Assembly (NCBI RefSeq): GCF_900105245.1
Contig: NZ_FNSZ01000001.1
Coordinates: forward strand, 6,756,001-6,820,000
Source of the DNA: Streptomyces sp. 1222.5
GTDB lineage: Bacteria; Actinomycetota; Actinomycetes; Streptomycetales; Streptomycetaceae
Length of the DNA stretch: 64,000 nt
Direction of reading: 5' to 3'
This document shows positions 57,915 to 64,000 of the stretch, one piece after another; the first letter of the stretch is position 1, and every line of letters starts with the position of its first letter. A program made the position numbers and the translations under genes. Below the pieces are notes generated by a model, which saw only the letters and a list, made by a program, of their open reading frames with translations, did no database searches and was not told where the DNA came from.

Positions 57915-58709
57915 TTAAGCGAATGCGACGTTGTAGATGCCTGCACCGATGGCGCCGCCGATCAGCGGGCCGACCACCGGGATCCAGGCGTAGCTCCAGT
58001 CGGAACCGCCCTTGTTGGGCAGGGGCAGCAGGGCGTGCACGATGCGCGGACCGAGGTCACGGGCCGGGTTGATCGCGTAGCCCGTCGGGCCGCCGAGGGA
58101 GAGACCGATCGAGACCACCACGAGCGCGGTGACCAGACCGCCGAGGACGCCGAGACCGTTGCCCTTGTCGTTCAGGCCCTGGGTGAGGACCGCGAGGATC
58201 AGCACGACCGTGCCGATGATCTCCGTGGCGAGGTTCTGCACCGCGTTGCGGATCTCCGGGCCGGTGGAGAAGACGCCGAGGACCGGGCCCGCGCCCTTCT
58301 CCTGGGCCTCGACGGCCTTGGCCGCGGTGGCCTGGGCGCCCGGACCGCCGACGATCTCCTTGTCGGTGAGGTGCGCGTGGAACTGACCGTAGTAGGCGAG
58401 CCACACCAGAGTCGCGCCGATCATCGCGCCGAGCAGCTGGCCGGCGAAGTAGGTCGGAACGTTGCTCCATTCGCCGTCCTTGATCGCCAGGGCGACGGTC
58501 ACGGCCGGGTTGAGATGGGCGCCGGAGAGGGGCCCGGAGATGTACACGGCCGTCAGTACGGCGAAGCCCCACCCGAAGGTGATGGCGAGCCAGCCGGCGT
58601 TACGGGCCTTGGAGGCCTTCAGCGTCACGGCGGCGCAGACGCCGCCGCCGAGCAGGATGAGTATGGCGGTACCGATGGTCTCGCCGATGAAGATGTCGGA
58701 GCTGGACAC
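57915..58709 (-). CDS. glpF: Glycerol facilitator (gylC), MIP family
   Basis: A 264-aa aquaglyceroporin with six helices and two NPA boxes, HLNPAVTVAL and AINPARDLGPR. The Asp after the second Arg is characteristic of glycerol channels. GTG 58709 follows AAGGAGTCGCG. It is the first gene of the gyl operon and provides glycerol entry ahead of the kinase. Confidence 0.95.
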   Translation of the reverse strand: MSSSDIFIGETIGTAILILLGGGVCAAVTLKASKARNAGWLAITFGWGFAVLTAVYISGPLSGAHLNPAVTVALAIKDGEWSNVPTYFAGQLLGAMIGATLVWLAYYGQFHAHLTDKEIVGGPGAQATAAKAVEAQEKGAGPVLGVFSTGPEIRNAVQNLATEIIGTVVLILAVLTQGLNDKGNGLGVLGGLVTALVVVSIGLSLGGPTGYAINPARDLGPRIVHALLPLPNKGGSDWSYAWIPVVGPLIGGAIGAGIYNVAFA

Positions 58710-59057
58710 CCGCGACTCCTTTGTCCTTCGTCCAGGGGTAGCCGTACCCCGGGTCCCTCCGGGGGTCTGGCGCCCTCGGGGGTGAGAGCGATGAGCTGGC
58801 CCTTGGCGTTGTCACACTCTAACGCGTATTGCCGGTAGGTGTTCGACAATGCCGACCGATGGACGGGAGTCTTGCTTCGGCGTTACGCGTGCGTCAAGAG
58901 TTCTGTTATCGAAAGCAGGATCGTTATTGATCGCTGCCGGTTATCGCTCTTCCCTGCGCTGACATACCTTCTCGCCCTATATGTCCATTTCAGAGTATGG
59001 CGAGAACCGGAACGCCGCCCGGCGTCCCGGTCACCCATGGGGAAGAGCGCTCAGCGC
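58710..59057 (-). promoter_or_regulatory. Promoter region of the gyl operon (348 bp)
   Basis: The gap between glpF and the stop of gylR is noticeably more AT-rich than the flanking genes. On the minus strand TAGAGT (58821-58816) is a -10-like box with the GylR-type palindrome at 58841-58857 lying around the -35. No ORF or stable RNA structure is convincing. Confidence 0.65.
58841..58857. promoter_or_regulatory. GylR operator in gyl promoter
   Basis: GTTCGACAATGCCGACC is an imperfect palindrome, identical at 14 of 17 positions to the site at 59925-59941 upstream of gylR. Confidence 0.7.
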
Positions 59058-59822
59058 TCAGAAACGGCCCGCGCCCAGGTCCCTGGAGACGGCCCGGGCG
59101 CAGTCGCGCACCGCGGCGATCAGTTCGGGGCGCAACTCGCCCTCCCGGCACAGCCGCTCCACGGCGCCGGTGATGCCGACCGCGCCCACGGGCATGCGCC
59201 GCCGGTTGTGGATGGGCGCCGCGACGGACGCCACCCCCTCGTAGGTCTCCTCCACGTCGGCCGCGTACCCACGCGCGCGCGTCAGGTCGAGCAGATGCTC
59301 GAAGTCGCCCGCGTCGCACACAGTGCGATCCGTGAAGGGCTTGCGGTCGGCCTCCAGCGCCTCGCTGTGCGCCACCGGGTCGTACGCCGACAGCACCTTG
59401 CCCAGCGCCGTGGAGTGCAGGGGCTGCATCGCCCCGATCTCCAGCACCTGCCGGCTGTCGTCCGGCCGGAAGACGTGGTGCACGATCAGCACGCCCTGCT
59501 GGTGAAGGACGCCCAGGTACACGCTCTCCCCGCTGGAGCGGGCCAGGTCGTCGGTCCACACCAGCGCCCGCGCCCGCAGCTCGTGCACGTCGAGATAGGT
59601 GGTGCCGAGACGCAGCAGCTCCGCGCCCAGCTGGTAGCGCCCCGAGGCGTCGTCCTGCTCCACGAACCCCTCCTGCTGGAGGGTGCGCAGGATGCCGTGG
59701 GCGGTCCCCTTGGCGAGGCCCAGCGACGAGGCGATGTCCGACAGGCCGAGGCGCCGCTCGCCGCCCGCCAGTAGCCGCAGCATCGCGGCCGCCCGTTCGA
59801 GCGACTGGATGTTCCGTGCCAT
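59058..59822 (-). CDS. gylR: Glycerol operon regulator GylR (IclR family)
   Basis: A 254-aa IclR-type regulator. The N-terminal winged helix is SDIASSLGLAKGTAHGILRTLQQEGF, and the effector domain contains LHSTALGKVLSAY and PIHNRRRMPVGAVGITG. It precedes the glpF-K-D operon on the same strand, as in S. coelicolor gylR. Two matching palindromes upstream of it and of glpF support autoregulation and repression relieved by glycerol-3-phosphate. ATG 59822 follows GGAGGCAGG. Confidence 0.92.
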   Translation of the reverse strand: MARNIQSLERAAAMLRLLAGGERRLGLSDIASSLGLAKGTAHGILRTLQQEGFVEQDDASGRYQLGAELLRLGTTYLDVHELRARALVWTDDLARSSGESVYLGVLHQQGVLIVHHVFRPDDSRQVLEIGAMQPLHSTALGKVLSAYDPVAHSEALEADRKPFTDRTVCDAGDFEHLLDLTRARGYAADVEETYEGVASVAAPIHNRRRMPVGAVGITGAVERLCREGELRPELIAAVRDCARAVSRDLGAGRF

Positions 59823-60149
59823 CGCCGTCCTGCCTCCGTCTCCTCCGACCGCCGACGAACGCCGTCGACGCCGTCCACTGGTGTCGACCGCTGTCGTACA
59901 CCGTCGTACGTCGTGTTAACCGCCGTTCGGCAATGTCGAACACTACCGGTCGATGCCGACCTCCCGCTAATGGTCCGACGACACCTGTTACATCACAGGA
60001 GGCCCGGGCGTGGTGCCGGGGCCACCGCGTCCGCCTCGTGGACGCCGCTGCCCATCCAAGCCCACTCCCGGCTACTCTGGCGCCGTGCGGCCTCCGCCAG
60101 CCGGGGAAACCGCATAGCCGACAGCCGTCGCAGCCCAGGGAGCCCCTTC
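59823..60149. promoter_or_regulatory. Divergent gylR-metH promoter region (327 bp)
   Basis: It contains the GylR-type palindrome at 59925-59941 about 100 bp upstream of gylR. A -10-like TACTCT at 60073-60078 would give a metH leader of about 65 nt. I looked for a cobalamin, SAM or SAH riboswitch in the metH leader and saw no conserved box. Confidence 0.55.
59925..59941. promoter_or_regulatory. GylR operator upstream of gylR
   Basis: GTTCGGCA-A-TGTCGAAC is an 8+1+8 inverted repeat with one mismatch. A related site lies in the gyl promoter at 58841-58857. Confidence 0.72.
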
Positions 60150-63100
60150 ATGGCCTCGTCGCCAACGTCCCCTTCCGCCGACAGCCGGACCCGCGTGTCC
60201 GCGCTCCGAGACGCGCTCGCCACCCGTGTGGTCGTGGCCGACGGAGCCATGGGCACCATGCTCCAGGCCCAGGACCCCACCCTCGACGACTTCCAGCAGC
60301 TCGAGGGCTGCAACGAGATCCTCAACCTCACCCGCCCGGACATCGTCCGCTCCGTCCACGAGGCGTACTTCGCGGTGGGCGTCGACTGCGTCGAGACCAA
60401 CACCTTCGGAGCGAACCACTCCGCCCTCGGCGAGTACGACATCCCCGAGCGCGTGCACGAGCTGTCCGAGTCCGGCGCCCGTGTCGCCCGCGAGGTCGCC
60501 GACGAGTTCACGGCGAAGGACGGCCGCCCCCGCTGGGTCCTCGGCTCCATCGGCCCCGGCACCAAGCTGCCCACCCTCGGCCACGCCCCGTACACCACCC
60601 TCCGCGACGCCTACCAGCGCAACGCCGAGGGCCTGGTCACCGGCGGCGCCGACGCCCTCCTCGTCGAGACCACCCAGGACCTGCTCCAGACCAAGGCCGC
60701 CGTACTCGGCGCCCGCCGCGGCCTGGACGCCCTCGGCCTCGACGTGCCCGTGATCGTGTCCGTGACCGTCGAGACCACCGGCACGATGCTGCTCGGCTCG
60801 GAGATCGGCGCCGCACTGACCGCGCTGGAACCGCTCGGCATCGACATGATCGGCCTGAACTGCGCCACCGGCCCGGCCGAGATGAGCGAACACCTGCGCC
60901 ACCTCGCCCGCAACGCCCGCATCCCCCTGTCCTGCATGCCCAACGCGGGCCTGCCGGTCCTCGGCAAGAACGGCGCCCACTACCCGCTGACCGCGCCCGA
61001 GCTGGCCGACGCGCAGGAGACGTTCGTCCGCGAGTACGGCCTCTCCCTCGTCGGCGGCTGCTGCGGCACCACCCCCGAACACCTGCGCCAGGTGGTGGAA
61101 CGGGTCCGTGACATGACCCCGGCCCCGCGCGACCCGCGCCCCGAACCGGGCGCCGCCTCCCTGTACCAGTCGGTGCCGTTCCGGCAGGACACCGCGTACC
61201 TGGCGATCGGCGAGCGCACCAACGCCAACGGATCCAAGAAGTTCCGCGAGGCCATGCTGGAGGCCCGCTGGGACGACTGCGTGGAGCTGGCACGGGAGCA
61301 GATCCGCGAGGGCGCCCACATGCTGGACCTGTGTGTGGACTACGTCGGCCGCGACGGCGTCGCGGACATGGAGGAGCTCGCCGGGCGTTTCGCGACCGCC
61401 TCCACCCTGCCGATCGTCCTGGACTCCACCGAGGTCGACGTGCTCCGGGCGGGCCTGGAGAAGCTCGGCGGCCGCGCCGTCATCAACTCGGTGAACTACG
61501 AGGACGGTGCCGGCCCGGAGTCACGGTTCGCGAAGGTCACCAAGCTCGCCCAGGAGCACGGCGCCGCGCTGATCGCGCTGACCATCGACGAGGAGGGCCA
61601 GGCCCGCACCCCGGAGAAGAAGGTCGAGATCGCCGAACGGCTGATCGACGACCTGACGCAGAACTGGGGCATCCGCGAGGACGACATCCTCATCGACACC
61701 CTGACCTTCACCATCTGCACCGGGCAGGAGGAGTCCCGCAAGGACGGCATCGCCACCATCGAGGCCATCCGCGAGCTCAAGCGCCGCCACCCGGCCGTCC
61801 AGACCACCCTCGGCCTGTCGAACATCTCCTTCGGCCTCAACCCGGCCGCCCGCATCCTGCTCAACTCCGTCTTCCTGGACGAGTGCGTGAAGGCGGGCCT
61901 GGACTCGGCGATCGTGCACGCCTCGAAGATCCTCCCGATCGCCCGGTTCGACGACGAACAGGTCCGCACCGCCCTCGACCTGATCCACGACCGTCGCGCC
62001 GAGGGCTACGACCCGCTGCAGAAGCTGATGCAGCTGTTCGAGGGCGCCACCGCGAAGTCGCTGAAGGCCGGCAAGGCGGAGGAACTGGCGGCGCTGCCGC
62101 TGGAGGAACGCCTCAAGCGGCGGATCATCGACGGCGAGCGCAACGGCCTCGAGCCGGACCTCGACACGGCGCTCGAGGACCGGCCGGCGCTGGACATCGT
62201 CAACGAGACCCTGCTCGACGGGATGAAGGTCGTCGGCGAACTGTTCGGCTCCGGCCAGATGCAGCTGCCGTTCGTGCTCCAGTCGGCCGAGGTGATGAAG
62301 GCGGCCGTCGCCTACCTCGAACCGCACATGGAGAAGTCGGACGCCGACGGCAAGGGCACCATCGTGCTGGCCACCGTGCGCGGCGACGTGCACGACATCG
62401 GCAAGAACCTGGTCGACATCATCCTGTCGAACAACGGCTACAACGTCGTCAACCTCGGCATCAAGCAGCCGGTCTCGGCGATCCTGGAGGCGGCCGAGGA
62501 GCACCGGGCCGACGTGATCGGCATGTCGGGGCTGCTGGTGAAGTCCACGGTGATCATGAAGGAGAACCTGGAGGAGCTGAACCAGCGCGGTCTGGCCGCC
62601 GACTTCCCGGTCATCCTCGGCGGCGCCGCCCTCACCCGCGCCTACGTCGAGCAGGACCTGTACGAGGTCTACGAGGGCGAGGTCCGCTACGCCCGCGACG
62701 CGTTCGAGGGCCTGCGCCTGATGGACGCGCTGATCGGCGTCAAGCGGGGCGTGCCCGGCGCCAAGCTCCCGGAACTGAAGCAGCGCCGGGTACGGGCCAC
62801 GGCCCCCGTGGAGGTCGAGGAACGCCCGCAGGAGGGCCACGTCCGCTCCGACGTCGCCACCGACAACCCCGTGCCGACCCCGCCCTTCTGGGAGACCCGC
62901 GTCATCAAGGGCATCCAGCTCAAGGAGTACGCGAGCTGGCTCGACGAGGGCGCTCTCTTCAAGGGCCAGTGGGGACTGAAGCAGGCCCGCACCGGCGAGG
63001 GACCCACGTACGAGGAACTCGCGGAGACCGAGGGCCGCCCCCGGCTGCGCGGCCTGCTCGACCGGCTCCAGACCGAGAACCTGCTCGAAGCGGCCGTCGT

Positions 63101-63665
63101 CCACGGCTACTTCCCCTGCGTGTCCAAGGACGACGACCTGATCATCCTGGACGAACAGGGCAACGAACGCACCCGCTTCACCTTCCCCCGCCAGCGCCGC
63201 GGCCGCCGGCTCTGCCTGGCCGACTTCTTCCGGCCCGAGGAGTCGGGGGAGACGGACGTCGTCGGACTCCAGGTCGTCACCGTCGGCAACCGGATCGGCG
63301 AGGAGACCGCCAAGCTCTTCGAGGCCAACGCCTACCGCGACTACCTCGAACTGCACGGCCTCTCGGTGCAGTTGGCCGAGGCCCTCGCCGAGTACTGGCA
63401 CGCCCGCGTCCGCGCCGAACTCGGCTTCGCCGGCGAGGACCCGGCCGACATCGAGGACATGTTCGCCCTGAAGTACCGGGGCGCACGCTTCTCCCTCGGC
63501 TACGGCGCCTGCCCCAACCTGGAGGACCGCGCCAAGATCGCCGAGCTGCTGAAGCCCGAGCGGATCGGCGTCCACCTCTCGGAGGAGTTCCAGCTCCACC
63601 CCGAGCAGTCCACCGACGCCATCGTGATCCACCACCCGGAGGCGAAGTACTTCAACGCCCGCTGA
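60150..63665 (+). CDS. metH: Cobalamin-dependent methionine synthase MetH
   Basis: A 1171-aa four-module enzyme transferring methyl from methyltetrahydrofolate to homocysteine. The homocysteine domain (1-330) has GAMGTMLQ, NCATGP and GGCCGTTPEHL zinc cysteines. The pterin domain starts at AIGERTNANGSKKF. The B12 domain has GDVHDIGKNL with His748 as the cobalt ligand. The C-terminal reactivation domain has SLGYGACPNLEDRAKI. ATG 60150 follows CAGGGAG; upstream in-frame codons are not conserved. Confidence 0.97.
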   Translation: MASSPTSPSADSRTRVSALRDALATRVVVADGAMGTMLQAQDPTLDDFQQLEGCNEILNLTRPDIVRSVHEAYFAVGVDCVETNTFGANHSALGEYDIPERVHELSESGARVAREVADEFTAKDGRPRWVLGSIGPGTKLPTLGHAPYTTLRDAYQRNAEGLVTGGADALLVETTQDLLQTKAAVLGARRGLDALGLDVPVIVSVTVETTGTMLLGSEIGAALTALEPLGIDMIGLNCATGPAEMSEHLRHLARNARIPLSCMPNAGLPVLGKNGAHYPLTAPELADAQETFVREYGLSLVGGCCGTTPEHLRQVVERVRDMTPAPRDPRPEPGAASLYQSVPFRQDTAYLAIGERTNANGSKKFREAMLEARWDDCVELAREQIREGAHMLDLCVDYVGRDGVADMEELAGRFATASTLPIVLDSTEVDVLRAGLEKLGGRAVINSVNYEDGAGPESRFAKVTKLAQEHGAALIALTIDEEGQARTPEKKVEIAERLIDDLTQNWGIREDDILIDTLTFTICTGQEESRKDGIATIEAIRELKRRHPAVQTTLGLSNISFGLNPAARILLNSVFLDECVKAGLDSAIVHASKILPIARFDDEQVRTALDLIHDRRAEGYDPLQKLMQLFEGATAKSLKAGKAEELAALPLEERLKRRIIDGERNGLEPDLDTALEDRPALDIVNETLLDGMKVVGELFGSGQMQLPFVLQSAEVMKAAVAYLEPHMEKSDADGKGTIVLATVRGDVHDIGKNLVDIILSNNGYNVVNLGIKQPVSAILEAAEEHRADVIGMSGLLVKSTVIMKENLEELNQRGLAADFPVILGGAALTRAYVEQDLYEVYEGEVRYARDAFEGLRLMDALIGVKRGVPGAKLPELKQRRVRATAPVEVEERPQEGHVRSDVATDNPVPTPPFWETRVIKGIQLKEYASWLDEGALFKGQWGLKQARTGEGPTYEELAETEGRPRLRGLLDRLQTENLLEAAVVHGYFPCVSKDDDLIILDEQGNERTRFTFPRQRRGRRLCLADFFRPEESGETDVVGLQVVTVGNRIGEETAKLFEANAYRDYLELHGLSVQLAEALAEYWHARVRAELGFAGEDPADIEDMFALKYRGARFSLGYGACPNLEDRAKIAELLKPERIGVHLSEEFQLHPEQSTDAIVIHHPEAKYFNAR

Positions 63666-63737
63666 GCCCTCCCGGGGTCCGGCCACGCCCACCCGTCGCG
63701 TTCGGTCCGTCCGTGCGCGTCTGCGGGTGGGTGGGGG

Positions 63738-63773
63738 CCGGTCGCGCGGTTCCCCGCGCCCCTTCGGGGGCGC
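63738..63773 (+). repeat. Copy of dispersed intergenic GC repeat
   Basis: GGTCGCGCGGTTCCCCGCGC followed by CCCTTCGGGGGC matches the copies near 7629, 15973 and, inverted, 2761 and 33462. The GCGCCCC-TTC-GGGG hairpin follows the metH stop by about 95 bp and may help end its transcript. Confidence 0.78.
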
Positions 63774-63914
63774 TGAGCTCGGCGCTGAGCTCCGCGTGCC
63801 GGGCATGGCGAGGAGCCTCTGGCCTGCGCCGGGGGTGTTTCAAGGGCTACCCGCGGGCGCGCGGGATAAACGAGGCGCTTCGGGCGCCGGAGACGTACAC
63901 TGGTCGGTCCATTG

Positions 63915-63945
63915 CAGGCCGGTTCCCCGCACGGGAACCGGCCTG
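63915..63945 (+). other. Hairpin in leader of the next gene
   Basis: CAGGCCGGTTCCC-CGCAC-GGGAACCGGCCTG is a perfect 13-bp stem between the -10-like box (63896-63901) and the ATG at 63972. It would lie in the 5' leader; no U-run follows. Confidence 0.6.
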
Positions 63946-63971
63946 GTCGTCCCCCGAGGAGGTGCGCCAGG

Positions 63972-64000
63972 ATGACCAGCACGGTCCCCGCGCTCGGAAC
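63972..64000 (+). CDS. Start of a gene, cut by window edge
   Basis: ATG 63972 is preceded by GAGGAGGTGCGCCAGG. Nine codons (MTSTVPALG) are visible before the window ends. In other Streptomyces the gene after metH is often a HAD-family hydrolase; that identity is only inferred from position. Confidence 0.5.

Larger units (their letters stand above)
63666..63971. other. 306-bp gap after metH: dispersed repeat, promoter and leader hairpin
   Basis: The gap holds a copy of the dispersed GC repeat near 63738-63773, a -10-like TACACT at 63896-63901 and a 13-bp hairpin at 63915-63945, then the start of a new gene at 63972. No coding sequence is supported inside it. Confidence 0.6.

Noticed and set aside
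59942..60149. Cobalamin or SAH riboswitch upstream of metH
   Set aside because: No B12 box or other conserved riboswitch core was recognisable in the leader.
61521..63806. 761-aa minus-strand open frame opposite metH
   Set aside because: metH has complete domain motifs on the plus strand; the opposite frame is repetitive in composition and lacks any motif.
1..64000. Mobile element, prophage or biosynthetic gene cluster
   Set aside because: No transposase, integrase, phage structural gene, PKS, NRPS or terpene synthase motif was seen in any frame.

Overview
The window is a piece of a Streptomyces chromosome. It is very GC-rich, nearly every codon ends in G or C, GTG starts are common, and genes often overlap as GTGA or ATGA. 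It carries genera-typical markers: chaplins chpH and chpC, mycothiol ligase mshC, the ParA partner parJ, the gyl glycerol regulon and a F420-dependent (LLM) oxidoreductase. From memory, the gene order chpC/chpH, gntR, mshC/parJ, gyl, metH resembles the S. coelicolor core region around SCO1656-SCO1706 read in reverse. I see no insertion sequence, prophage, CRISPR array or antibiotic cluster. This looks like core chromosome.

Layout. 1-10.3 kb: an alcohol/aldehyde oxidation pair, a DMT exporter, ArsR and TetR regulators, an acyl-CoA dehydrogenase, a TetR/MaoC pair, SoxR, an Rnl5-type RNA ligase and a BKACE-family enzyme. 10.5-15.9 kb: a secreted penicillin-acylase-type Ntn hydrolase, an alpha/beta hydrolase and a NamZ-type muramidase. 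16-21.5 kb: a compact acyl-CoA catabolic group (SDR, acyl-CoA ligase, TetR, ACAD10/11-type dehydrogenase, APH-type kinase) flanked by two matching operator palindromes. Its content parallels the lva 4-hydroxyacid pathway of Pseudomonas. 21.6-28.4 kb: a His-rich protein, DUF202 membrane proteins, a NUDIX hydrolase, a transporter and a Tat molybdoenzyme with a cytochrome b partner. 28.4-33 kb: gluconate/idonate operon with divergent gntR. 33.5-36.3 kb: DUF1876, phosphoribosyltransferase-hydrolase fusion and CapA, families that belong to the dormancy regulon in Mycobacterium tuberculosis. 36.4-39.5 kb: tRNA-Leu(GAG), an M20 peptidase, and chaplins chpH and chpC. 39.5-47 kb: small conserved proteins, a RecD2-like protein with decayed ATPase motifs, AKR, LLM oxidoreductase, ferritin-like protein and CorA. 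47-51.7 kb: phosphatase, DUF3090, SCO1664-family protein, mshC, parJ. 51.9-54.4 kb: phospholipase A2 and mtnB-mtnC-mtnD (methionine salvage). 54.6-59.8 kb: glpF-glpK-glpD with regulator gylR. 60.1-63.7 kb: metH, followed by the start of one more gene.

The strongest unexplained signals are three. First, a 64-nt, about 27-bp stem-loop immediately upstream of chpH buries its Shine-Dalgarno sequence. Second, the lva/ACAD11-like group has its own matched operators. Third, the RecD2-like protein has lost its Walker A lysine and Walker B glutamate. All functional calls rest on motifs read by eye; no database search was possible.
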